Assembly (NCBI GenBank): GCA_038503065.1
Contig: JBCAMK010000012.1
Span: forward strand, 1,612,001 to 1,676,000
Source of the DNA: Paragyromitra xinjiangensis
Taxonomy: Eukaryota; Ascomycota; Pezizomycetes; Pezizales; Discinaceae
Direction of reading: 5' to 3'
Length of the DNA: 64,000 nt
How positions within the stretch are numbered: the stretch's first letter is position 1; every line of letters starts with the position of its first letter. This document shows, piece after piece, positions 31,715 to 44,422 of the stretch. The notes under the pieces are model-generated. The model saw only the letters and a list, made by a program, of their open reading frames with translations. It made no database searches and was not told the DNA's origin. The position numbers and the translations under genes are program-made.

Positions 31715-34700
31715 TATCTAGTGATAATCGGGTGTGGGGAGTCTTGTTATTTTTTGATGACATGAGGAAGAATATACTTAGCGCAAGAAGGGGACGGAAA
31801 TGGTTGTGTACTTGTTATCGCATAAAATAGCTTAGAACGAGTGGACGTATGGGGCTTGGGAGTTGTACGAAATGGTAATGAATACTGTTTAATCATATCG
31901 CGAGTTGGGTGGTTTTGTTTCATGGGAGATGAATGAACTTGGAGCTGAGATAGTTGTATTTTTCCCCTACTTCCGTCTCCGAAGCTACATCCGAAGGGCA
32001 CCGTATTAGGAAGCTTCCCCACTGCTTAGCGAGTGACATTCCATGAACCTACGCTAATGAATGGGGAAGACATTCAGCTCACAAGGAAGGGTATCTTTAC
32101 ATACCCCATGATCGCGGTCACAGAGCACTATTGACATGCGCCGAGTGATGGCACGTGGACTATGCCAAGTGGATAGCGCTAAGCATCTTTGCGGTAAGAG
32201 GCTTGCGAATATAGCTAGCTGGAACGAGGAGAGGAGTCCACAAATGAGTCCACAAATCACACCTAGCTAACTCTGTCTTGATACTCTTCATATCTAGATC
32301 TAGATCTGCTTCGCAGCGGATGCTAAATGATGGCTGTGTTGGGAGGAGGGTTTCCTGTTGATTTCTACAATTTATGGATCGCAACTGGATGGGTTATATA
32401 ATATGGGAGGATGGTGGTAGGAGCCCGTGAGCACAAACCCGGACAGGTAGCCTGGGTTAAAACCAGAATCAGGTTATAACGGAGGAGTTTAAGGAAAGCG
32501 TAATTAAGTAGGGGGATAGAAAGAATTAGAAGAAGGGAGAATGGAGAAAGAGGAGAAAGGGCAGAAGTCGAAAAGAGGGGGGGGGTTTATACTTTATTGG
32601 TATTCGCCGGGCACGTGTAAAGTAAGTCCCCCTTTTATAGGTTCCACTACTACATGTAGTATACCTATGAGCTAAGTGTCAGAGTGAAGTGTCAAGAGGT
32701 ACAGTTTCCTTTGGGGGGTTTTAAACCTAAAAGGTGTTCTCAGTCCCATTTCTCTCGGTCTTAGCCACATACACGCACCTAACCATCTATGTAATTGACT
32801 TCTGGAAGTCCCTTCTCATACTCGCATTATGATGGATTTAGGTAGTTCCATTAGACTGAAGTCGTTACCTCTCATCTAATCTGTTTTTGAGATAGCACAC
32901 CATATAAGCCGACTCTTTCCCTTAGCTGAAAAACTTCCCTTTTCTGTGCAAACTACCTAAGTAATACCATTTCAAAAAACAAAGTAATTGCAAACTACTG
33001 GAGCATCAACCCATTTAACTTAAAGAAAACTGAAAAGAAAACCGCGCTAGGCGCGAGTTCTCGTCTGGAACAATATTCTCCATGTAGGGGCGAAGATCAT
33101 AGCCAGACCGAGTCATCGGGTCGAGCCACACCAGCTTGAGTCCTCGACTGGCCTGTTTTGTAGAATTTTTATTGTGCGAAACCTCTTAAAGTCACACTCC
33201 GAGAGCTTTCTCTTCGGATTGGCGGCCCCTCCGGAAGTTTCTGCAACATTACGACGAAAAATGATACAAGAGGCTAAAAAACGAGAATGTATGGCCGACT
33301 CTGCGGCACAGGCGCGCATGTTTCATCGTAAATTCACTTCTGCTGCGATATAGTGGAGTTTGTAGCTGACTGATCAGCATGAACGGTTTTTGGGAACAGC
33401 TTCCTGATATGGTGGCGAAGTGATCTTCCCAATGTTGTTGCTGCGAGAAGTGGTCTGATGTGACCTCATGGCGCTGATTAGCGGTGGCATGATTGTTGCA
33501 GGTCTTAATGTGAGCTACTATTTTTACTCCGGGTGTCGTGGTACAATGGAATTTGTTACTGATCAGTGGAGATAAATTCTAGTAATCTCGCGAGTGCGGG
33601 GAGGTCATGATGGCGCATTTTTGGGATGAGACCCATAGTGGCGCGAGTCTGTAACATTTTGACACCTATCCGGACATTTTATTCCTACCTGAGCCCTTCG
33701 GGTCCCACTTTTTGCACCGCAGGGTTCGAGTTTTCAAATCTCTCTTTCCAAGCCCACGTATTCCCCCACCTATAACCTAACTCTTACTCCCAAGTCCCAC
33801 CAAGCTCTAATTTGCTCCAATTTTCGGTCAACATGACGCAGAGAGTGTTTTTGACCAATCGGCTTTCGTCCGTCACCACAAAGGCCATCAAACCCTTCGT
33901 TTTAAGGCCGGGTCACATCTCATCACTCGACTCCGTGACCGGCGGCAAAAATGGCAGGTGATGATAAGCGAATACTAAGACATGACCATGTTGCGAAATG
34001 ATATTCGGCAGCATGGTTCGATAGGATACTAAGAACCTTTGGGAAGAGTTGAGCATCTCGAATAATGTTGCCAACATATCTCGTGGCCGAGTTTCCCTTG
34101 GTGGGGAAAAGAACAGCGTGCCCTTCCTTACCAGTTGGTCCCAGCGTTTGGGGTAGTGTGTATCTAATATGGAATAATTACCGTAGTTTGACTTGCCGTC
34201 AATGTGTTACATAGCGAAAAATATGGACATGCGTGATATCAGCGTTATCTATGAGTAGCTAAGGGGGCCAATAGACGAGTGATGGGCAATAGCGAAAAAT
34301 ATTAAGGCCTTATCAGACACTGTAGCTCACTGTCTATTTCTAGAAGTAATTTGAAAGTCTTTCATTGTATCGTTTCGCACCTATAGAAACAGTGCCTTCC
34401 CATCCTGACTATGCCAGCCAGTACTAATAGTCATAAACCACAAAAGGGCCCGACTGATCTCCATCTCCGGAGCGGGGCAGTGTATAGAATAACCCAGGAT
34501 CCAAACAAGATAGAATAGCTCCCGTATCAGTTAGAAGGGGAGGAAATTTTTGAGGCAAAAGAGCCAGAGAGCCAGGCATGATGAAAGTCATACAATATAA
34601 GAGTAAGTAAAAATGAAGTAATGAAAGGCCAAAAAAAGACAACAGCCCAACCTTCTCCGTGTAACGACGATATGGAAAAAGAGCCAAGATGAAATACAAC

Positions 34701-35065
34701 GCTAACAAGTACAATAAAATGAAGAAACCCCCTAAGCAATGATACTTTCCCCAATAAACACCACACCGTCAACAAAGGAGAGGATAAATTGAGTTGACAA
34801 GATAAAACAAGCCGGAGAACAAAACACCCATAAGCAGACAAGGGTCTTTCAACCCCTCCCCCTCCCCCTCTCTCCCTCCACACACATAAACACACACACA
34901 AGACACCGTTACTCTAATTTGGCGAACACCAGGCCCAAAGATCCATGTCTAGTGGTCTCGACCCGAGGAGGATAGGAGCAAAATGGGAGAGCCTAGAAAC
35001 CCCCGCATACGAAAGAGAGAGACAAATATATCTTCTCGGTGCTTTCACCCTTTAGCATGGCGAGA
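31715..35065. other. Intergenic, no gene supported
   Basis: About 3.3 kb. An ATG at 33831 opens a 43-codon frame after a promoter-like C/T-rich leader and ends beside a possible donor, but no following exon could be joined. Otherwise only short frames, a CTAGAT repeat (near 32295-32309) and two copies of ATAGCGAAAAATAT near 34212 and 34289. Confidence 0.35.
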
Positions 35066-36519
35066 TCACAGAATCCTTCGTGGATCTAGTTGTCTAATAT
35101 CTGCGCTTGTAGCCTTGCCATCGAAGACTATCTCACTCATGAGCTTCCCAGTTGCTGGTGCGTTGTTGATACCCCAGCAACTATGGCCGGTGGCCATCAT
35201 CAAGCCGTCCGTGCCTGTTTCACCAATTAAAGGTCCGCCGGAGCCGCCTATATTTAAGATCGGGAGGTAGCACGCCTGTTTTCTCGTCACCCGACCAAGC
35301 CGGATATGATCTGATATAGAGCTAACTTGAGCAATTAAATCGTCGCAACGGGCTTCGTCTACTTCCACATCGGCCGTCGTCTCAGGTACCTCTACTTCCA
35401 TGTCCCCTTCTCCACAAACATATATCTCGTTGTTAGGGCGAGAATATATTTCTGGCGATACTGGCGTTGCTTGAACACCACGTGAGTGATACCTAGACTG
35501 TTGACATGATGGAGATGATGGAGTGGGGGGGATGGTAATCTCGGTGAAAAGAGCATAAGCTGAAACCGGAGAAGCAGGAGTAATCGTAACGCTATGAGCT
35601 CGCAACCCTGATATTGGGGCGGAAGGGTAAAGTTTTGACGTCCATGGTCCGGCAGCGAGAATAGCTGTCGTGGATGGGATTGTATGGATCTGGCCTGTTT
35701 CCTGATCGATATAAGTAATCGATTTTACCCTTCGACGAGTACTGCGGCTCGATGAGAAAGAGTTTAATGAAACTGAAGAGAGAGCAGGTGAGGGAGGGCC
35801 CGCTAAATAACTTGTAGTCTCGGATGGTGGAGTGGCTGGAGGTGGGCTCGGGCTGGACTCTGTGTAGTTGATATCTGTGACGGATCCGATAATAACATTG
35901 ACGCCTCGCTCCTGGGCAAGACGCACCATGGCCATAGTGAATTGATATGGGTGAACTTGTGCGGTTTCCTTGCTCTCGCCCATCTTTTCATACCCTTTGA
36001 CAAGGTTCGGTACTACCCAATCCAAATCTTTAGGCAGGGTGTCTCTTCCCCCGCTAGTCACTTTCCTCCCCTTTTCTCCACTCCTTTTACCTAGTGACAT
36101 TCCCGTTTGTCCACCTAGTCTCTCCAGTTCGCCCCTAGCCCGGCCTGTTGCCTCTAAATTCCCACATGAAACCTTTCTATAGCCCCAGTTTTCCTCTCCG
36201 CCATGTTCATGTGCTAGATCTTGATGTAGCTTAAAACTTAGAGGAACGATATTGCTGGGGTAAGCCCACACCGCGAGCAAACCACCAGCTTTCCCAGATG
36301 CCCCCCCAGCTATCCTCGTAGCCTCGATGACCGTAATGGAGTGCTTCGTTGGATCATAGGAAGGATGCCTTGTTAAATAGTATGCTGTTGTACAACCGAT
36401 GATACCGCCACCTGGGTCCGGAGAGTTTTAGCAACGATAACTTCAAAACATCAGTAGAAAAATATATCCTCACCTATTATGACGATATCCTGACGGTCGT
36501 TGCTCTCCATGACGGTCAT
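35066..36519 (-). CDS. TDA3: TDA3-like FAD-dependent oxidoreductase (DAO family)
   Basis: Two exons on the minus strand, 36519-36474 and 36411-35066, give 463 residues; an in-frame ATG at 36510 is an alternative start. The dinucleotide-binding motif D-I-V-I-I-G-G-G-I-I-G-C-T-T-A-Y-Y-L is split by the intron inside the first glycine codon. The motif TVIEATRIAGGASGKAGGLL follows, typical of the D-amino-acid-oxidase/glycine-oxidase fold. The C-terminus carries RKQACYLPILNIGGSGGPLI and GLMMATGHSCWGINNAPATG, the FAD-closing segment of this subfamily. Budding yeast Tda3 is a soluble flavoprotein linked to endosome-to-Golgi transport; the substrate is unknown. A long low-complexity Ser/Pro insert (about 190-235) is not part of the fold. 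Confidence 0.85.
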
Positions 36520-39500
36520 CGTGTCGTACGGGTTTGAGTTGTTCTTGTTGATGCAGCTGCTGGAAACCGTCGAGACAGTGACAACTCGGTGTCTGATAAC
36601 GGTGGAAGCCGGGTCTTCGCGTGGGAAAGATGCGCAAAGCAATATGCGGGGAGTCGAGGGGGTGGGTGGGAAGAACGCGGTACAAGTAGGTACCAGAGCA
36701 AGAACCGAGCTAGCACCGAGAAGCAGAAATCACCCAATGCTACCCGCTTTATTCCTAGCGCCGCCTGATTTCCACCTTCAACCTCCGCCAACAGGATGAG
36801 CTGATGGGCTAAGAATTGGCTGATTCTACTACGAGGTGCTGCCCTGGTATTTGTGATTATGGCTGCTGCAAAAGTGGGATGGGCAGGCAAGAGAGTGAGG
36901 GTGAGATGTGAAGTATGATAGCCAGGAGAAGGAGAAGAATAAGGAAAAGACGCTGTGGATGGTGGGGGGTCGCAGAAGGAACAAAAGCCCGCTTTCCCGG
37001 GGAGCTGGAAAATATTTTTCTTCTTTTTTCCCTTCACTTCTCCTTCTGAAGGCGGCTCTCCAGAGGCTCGGAGGCAATGGTGCGACTCAGTAGCAGCGAG
37101 GCAAGCAGCAGAAGTCACCTGCAAGAAGAAAGGGGTTAGCTGCAAAACTCCTTCAAATGCCAGAAAATGCTGCTGCTGCATGGAGCACCCTGGGGCTCGT
37201 GGATAGTGAAGCTCTACGTGCGTTTACGGATATCTGATCTAACCAAATATTTCAACTCACTCAATCCTCCGCTGACCGTACGCCAACAACGGCTGTCGGC
37301 CCTTAGTGGCGTTTTCCAGGAGATATCGGATGGCCGTGAAAACCCGCGACGTGATCCCGAACGGAGCGCGCCTTCGGAACCACTCCGATTGTTCCCAAAT
37401 AAGAAAAATTATGATACGAGAACAGAGCAATAGCTAGGCAAACCCGAGGTGGAAGACGAGGGCTGAATGAAGTCCGGATGATATCTGACAACACAAGCAA
37501 AAAGCAACCTCAGCTGTGGACGGACGTATTGTGTTGAATAGCAACGTCACTCAAAGAGAAAACGACCCATCGAAGCTTTTTGGCCGCGATCGAGTCAAGC
37601 AATTCCCCCGACCTGACGGAGAGGGTGCAAACCAGGAATAGCTTGCGCTTGTAGTTCCACACCCAAACGTGACAGTTACGGGCAACTACAGTCCACTCCT
37701 CAACTCTCGCGTCTGACTGACATCTCATGCGTTCCCGTGCAAGGCGAACTGGAGTACTAAGATAGACGCATCGCGTCCGGCAGCAGCCCTACCAGCACTT
37801 GTTTTGTAACCATCGCCGTTCTGGATCTACAGCACTGGCGCAATAAAGTACAATAGAGTAGCTAGGGAATCAAGATATTGGCTATGGTCTGACCCTGCGT
37901 CTACATTAGAATACAGTACAGATTTTCATATCTGCGATCATATCCGCGAAAAAAAAAAAAAAGCCACCTGATAATGGCGTGACTTTTTCCCTTCTCACCC
38001 CTCCTTAGCCCAATTTATTTTGCCCGGTGTTCTGAATTGGTGCAGCTATCAATCATGGTCTGATTTTTTGCCCCGCGCAGTTTGAGCTATGATCCCTGCC
38101 TCCACTCTTTCTTAGTACCAAGAAGATTCCGGAATCTACATAAGTACCTCGGTCTAGTCCCTTAACTGCAGGAGTTGCGTATTAATAACACTGGGGCCGG
38201 GCGGTAGGCCAAGTCAAAGCAGTTTTGACAGGCGAGGTCCTGGATATGACTGGATCTCGAATCTCGAATCTGCAAGGTGATAGGTACCCAAACGTAGGTA
38301 TCAGACGCACAACCGTCTGTAAGTGGACTAGGAAATACCTCAAAATATATCGTAAAATACATGTTGTGACCTTATATTTCCGATAAACTTTTGGGCGATG
38401 AGTAAGGAGCTTTAAAGTCCCACCGAAATCAAGAGGCAGTTAACATGTTAACAGTGGTAACCACAAAAAAAAAAGTTACAATTATCTCATACACTAAAGC
38501 CTCTCAGGAACATGATGAGACCCTGCACGAATGTTCCAAATGTTGTTGCTGCAGCCATATCATGACATGATACGACAGCTGTTCTAGAGTTTCTCATCGT
38601 GATCGACACACCACATATCCCCATTTTCTGGAACAATCACCGAGCAAGAATTCTCGTATCTTAAAGCCTGGTGAACGTGGGTGAGGCACCCATTGCAACC
38701 TTGCAATATATTAGGCGGGTGAGCGTCTCTCACAGGAAGGGAAAGAACGTACAGTGATGCTCATATGTCAATTGGATTACACCCTCGCAGGGGGCAACCT
38801 TTTTGTGAACACAAATTCCCCAACGTGAAGCGCATCATCCATGGTCCATAATATCGCAACCCATGGTTGGCATTTCCCGGTCATGATATGAGTCGTACCA
38901 GCTCACCAAGCATAGAGTATCGCGTGGAGTCGTTGATCCAGCCCATAAAACCCAGCTTGGGGTAGCAATCAAATCTCGCCAGATTCCGACCATATGGAAA
39001 GCTTGAGAGGCATATCAAAGTCTTAGAAATTCGCATCGAATGATTTCCGACGTCACATACATACTTTCCGCCTCGTTGGTGCTGACATCCTTAAATGCCC
39101 AACCATCGAGTAGCATCTCTATCTCGATATATATATCGCAGGCTCCGCTTTATCGCGGGTTGATATGAGGTGAGACCAGTACATCTCCGGTGTGGAATAT
39201 GACTGAATGTACATCAAAAAAAGAAATACCTTTGTATGTGACTGGAATTTTTCCACTTTGAAGTGCAACCCTTGATAACTGAACCGACTCGTGACTTGAG
39301 TCGGATTAAATCCACCGTGTATCACCCAACAGAGGCATACGAATTTCAAACCTTTGACACCTGCCAAAAGTAAACGGAGAAATCGTATTGGTACCAGAGG
39401 CCACCAAAAAGGCGGGATTCGAGTTTTATAATATTCCACCGCTAATATCACCAGCATTTAGAGGCCACGACTAGCTGCGGATAGACTTTCCGTTTATAGG

Positions 39501-42500
39501 ATCCTGGCGATAAGTGTCAAAGACAGCATTCCAACACCTCGAGAAATCCTCCGAGGGTATGGCAAAAGTGGAAGCAGATCGCACTTACAGCACCTACTCC
39601 ATTAGATGCAACTACGTACATAAATTACCGTTAGCAATAGATATCTATTTGCAGATGATTTCGCAGAATCTCGAGACTCTATTCTGGCAAGTTTGAAGAA
39701 AGTGGAAAAGTTAGGTACATCTATATAATCCAATTCTCTTGAAGCTTGACTATCCGGTGCTCAAGCATTCTTTTGTCTAACATTAATACTTTTTTCAGGC
39801 TGGATTTAATGCCGGGACTGGCTAGGTAGGGAAAATTAACCTTAATGCAAACATAAAATACTGCATGTAATCATAGGAACAGCGGCCCAGCTTGCAATTG
39901 ATATTTGCTTCGTTATATGTACACAGGTAGAAGATTGATAAACGAAGTCTTCGACCTGCGAATTTCCTACATATACTTCTTGAGCACAAACCATGTTACA
40001 CTAACTATTCTATCCCCAGACGGATGTATTTGCATGATAAATTATAAATATAGTGCAGTAACCGGCAATTATGGAACTAAATAATTCCACGATCGCAAAA
40101 GAAAAGAAACGAATTGGCATAGCACGCCGACCACTGAGCCTCCGAATCTTATAATCATCCCCTGATATATGATTAGCTAACCGTATGATTTTGTGATAAG
40201 GTATGATTCGGCGCATTTACTCGATCGAAACAGGTCGCAAGTATTGGAAATTCAACTTTTACCGGGGTTCTCGCTTAGCTAGGTCTTTCAATCTAGTTAC
40301 TTAGCCCATCAGTTCGGTTACCCCTATTTTCGGGTATTTGGTTAATCCGTTGATCTTGCTGCAGCTGGCGTGCAAACGATAGCCGCCTGGTCGGCAGGTT
40401 GCGCACGTGAATGAAAAGATCAATACTTATATGTACACTTACACGAACCACCGCTAGCTTCTAAAGCATTCGGACGCAGCATTCTATGTTACTCCATATA
40501 CGTAAATATATCTGTATCGTAATTTGGCGAAACATATACGAGGATCATTCCCCCGAGGCACTTCATACATAATGCAGACCTAAGGGTTCATGATCGATCC
40601 GTCATGCATATCAGAACTATACTTTTGTGTCAACTAAGATCTGATTCGGGAGCTGTGGGGTATATACCGGGAATCAAATAGTTCGGGTTTGATATCACTT
40701 TTTAGCTTCGTTTGTACAGCCACAGCACCAAAAATCAAAACACAATTCTCCTCCTTACTAGAACTCTAGATCGCGATTTTCGGATCGTGAGGTTATCCAG
40801 AAAGAGCCATCTTCCCTGTTATAAATCAAGAACAATCGCGCGGATATCTGTATCCGGTGACTGATATATGAACCCGTAAGTGGGGTCTGATATTAGGTGT
40901 GCGGATCCGCTAGTATGTTGTGATAAATTTATAGTTTCCATCCGATACGTGCCGCGGCGCAATCCTCCGTTACATTACATCATAAAGTATTAGTGAATGT
41001 ATGTCTGGATAGTAATACGTGTCAAGCTTGAAAAACATCGGGGATGCCAGAAACACCAGCCTCGCAGACACGCGTCTCGCATTCATCAGTTTCGGCTCCC
41101 AGCTGAAGGATTGCTAACGATTTTTATGCTCTCAGTTCACCAGAGTGCATTATCTATGCACCGTATACCCGCTGCAGGCATAAAGATCTGGAGGTGTAAG
41201 CATAGCTAACCAATTGGTTTGTCAGTGTTGCTGGGGAGGGAACCGTTACCAACAAAAGGTAGGTTCAAGTTTATATCTGCTACGAGCATCGCTTCATATA
41301 GTGTTTAAAAAAATCCGAAGGAGTAGTTTCTTCTCATTCGCTATTATTTGTCTTATCATGAAATTTAATCGTGGTGTTGACTTGTATGTATATATATAAT
41401 AGCTCTTCTTCTCTAACTCTTTTACTTCCTTCTGTTCTGCAATGAACTTCTAGGAAGCATCTACATAAATGAAATCGAACCAGTGCGGTGAAATTTTTTC
41501 GAATATGGGTCAAGTACCGGGTGGGGGTGAGGTTCGTAGCAAAATATATCGTCATATGGGGACCAAGCTGCAAACACCGAAGTCATTTACACCCCTTTTA
41601 TGAATGGCAACTGGTTATACTTTGTGTACAAAGCAGTAAAATTTTAGCTGATTCGTGCGTGATATACACTATGAAAACCTATATTCAGGGTCTGAATAAG
41701 GGCGATTTAAACATAGACACACACACACACACATATATATATTCAATATACTTACAGAACTTCAAGACTGATACAATGGTTAGAAAGTAGAAATTGGAAT
41801 TGGGATTGTGGTGCTTTTGGCTCCTAGAAGATTTTTCTAGTTCCTTAAACGTGCTCTAACATTGGTATACAAGCAAGAGATACTATTGACAACGAGTGAT
41901 AGGTGATGACACAGGTTTTCTGATGGTTATCGATGCCATTAGCCCAGTGCAAACAACTTTTTATACCCAGATCAGTCCGTAGGGGATATCCGGGTTATCC
42001 AGGTTGGGTAAATCTTATTAGATAAGGTGTGATAAGGAATTTCGTCGGAGCATGCTGAACTGTAAGTTTGATAAAATTGTGATTTCTCTCTCTGGTATAT
42101 GGTTATGTGTATTATTACCAATTAATATATCCGTGAAATAGAAACCAAGTTTTATATAAACAGTCGTTCTTAGCCTCTTGTAATCGTCAAGATCGACAGA
42201 ATACGATATCAAACACGGTATTGAATCGGGAGGGCTAGGCATTCAGAACCCCCACATACCCATAGCGAAGGTGTTGGCTCTCGGGAGTCGGAAGTGATGT
42301 GTGTAAGGGTAGGTCAAATTTCCGCTCGAATCCGTTCATATATCTGAAACTTACCAAAATTAGGCATTAGTAGTGGTCAAATGGGGCAGGTATCTAACAT
42401 AAGCACGAAATTTCATTGGGCGCATGAATACTATAACGTTCCAGAACAAAAACACTGTCAGCTCGTAAAGAGATAGCGACCGATCTCTTCGATTTAATGT

Positions 42501-44422
42501 TGTGAGCTCGATCCAATATTCTGACAAAGAAATCATATTTCCTGCCTGGCTGTCTTACCCGTAGTACACGAGCACGTGCTGTACCCATTAAGGCTCCGTC
42601 ATCCTAGTGCTGACAAGTAATAAGTTGCGAAGTGTGGGTAGCAACGCACGTATCGGTGAGAAAACGAAGCTATCAAGCTCTACCAACACAGCGCTTCAAC
42701 GATTTTGATCGAGGGCTATAATAGCGGAGTACCCGTTGACAGATGGAAAAACCCTGACCTCAGAATGAGTTGGCGAACGTTATGCAGACCGGTATGTTTG
42801 GTTAAGAAAAAGCGCAAGTTTTTTCGCGAGACTACGATCACTACATGTATCTTTTACTTTACTCACCACAATCATGATCAGCTTTTGAGCTTTAACTTGA
42901 TAGATCAGCAAACTAAGTTGGGACCTACCTCAAAGGAACCGTTTTGATTGTTTTAGGCTAGTATCCGCTAGAATCCAAATTTAAATTACATACTAGAAAA
43001 TCGTTGTACGGCACTGCTCGGTTGCTATGCGAAGTAGCAGGGATCGAGAAAAAGATAGTAGGACGAGACCGAGGATTTCCGAGGAACTGGTTTTCGACCG
43101 TGGCTCAAAAGATCAGACTTTCTGGCATCGCCCTATGAGGACGAGCACGCGACAATATGGGTGGTTGGCAATGGCAAAGTCCAAGTACTCCCATGCTGTA
43201 AGGATAATTTTGGTAGTGGGAAAGTACGTGATGTGCGCAACACATCTTCGTTAACATGCCACAGCACGTATGCAAGATTGCTTGATCTACCAACATTCCA
43301 TCCAAATAACCGTTTCTGCCGAATGTAAATTCAGCCCTAACACCTCGCACCGGAAAAATACTCGATCTTTGTGCCACTGGTGGAGCTTATGTGGCACAGA
43401 TGTTGAATACGAGTAAACCGAGTGATAGGGTAAGATTCAAAGGATGGCCCTTTCTAGATGCTTTATGCGGCATAAGTATGCCATTTCAGGGTACCAGGGG
43501 CAAGGGAATAGTCAGCGTATTGCACGTAACAGATTTCATGTCTCGGAAGTAAGAACTTACTTTTTCGGTACCAACTATGGGCGCCTGAAATTACGTTTTC
43601 GATTTTCTAAGCTTTTTAATTTATTAAGCGATGTTGTTCGCGAGATTTCCACGCTCTCTGTTCGATTTCTAAGAGATATGGAAAGCGCGCTAGAACGTTA
43701 TGCGCAGGTAATTGACGTTCTAGGCCGGCAAAAGAACAGGTGTCGTTGTCGGTGTGTGTGCGCGATATATGGTTCCGGGGAAAGAAACATGATCGCCCCT
43801 TGAGCTAAGAGTAGTAAAAGCAGGAGGCTGATTGCGCAACTGCCGCCAGAGAGGCACAGATCAAAGATTCTGCAGTACGGGGCGTTTTTTTCCGAGATTG
43901 ACTTTTGACGATCAACTGCCGGATGATCGCCCACCTTCTATCCCTAGTTTAACTTCAGCAAATCCAAGAAACGATGTCTAAGGATAGTTTGGTATTATCC
44001 ATGACGCAGAACCCGCAACTTGGGTTTTATAAATCCTCTAAAAAATGTCCAAGAATCTGAAAAACTAGGAATGGTCCCGGGAGACCCCGCAGTCGGTACG
44101 AGTTAGATTAGGGCTATGCGACCAAGGAAGCCAATGAATGATAGGAGGATATTCGGGACGGCGGAGTTATGGCCGCAGTCAGGTTTATCAGTTCTAGCTT
44201 TCATCCTCGTGCATTGAACTTCAACTGACCGCATCCTTAATTTTGAAGTGTTTGGGCGGAGATGTAAGCACGTGACTGAGAATAATTTTGTGGGACTGAC
44301 GTTTTCAAAACTCACCGCGATCTCCCTGCATATATTGGAGGCACAGCTAGCCGCTGTGATCGTCTTCAGGGAAAGATTGTTCACGACCTCTGAAGTTCTG
44401 ACGATTCCTCTGGATGCTCAGT
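36520..44422. other. Gene-poor region of about 7.9 kb
   Basis: No spliced or single-exon gene could be supported. A 221-codon minus-strand frame at 36516-37181 overlaps the TDA3-like leader and is low-complexity, so I read it as chance. An (AC)n run followed by (AT)n lies at about 41717-41741 and an A13 tract at about 37950. The rest is AT-rich sequence with scattered short frames, which fits decayed repeats. Confidence 0.4.

Noticed and set aside
33831..33962. Short ATG frame (43 codons) with a promoter-like leader
   Set aside because: It could be the first exon of a small gene, but no second exon with continuous reading was found.
36516..37181. 221-codon minus-strand frame
   Set aside because: Low-complexity, Ser/Pro/Thr-rich, overlaps the start of the TDA3-like gene in another frame; probably its 5' leader region.
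41717..41741. (AC)n(AT)n microsatellite
   Set aside because: An ordinary simple repeat; useful only as a marker.
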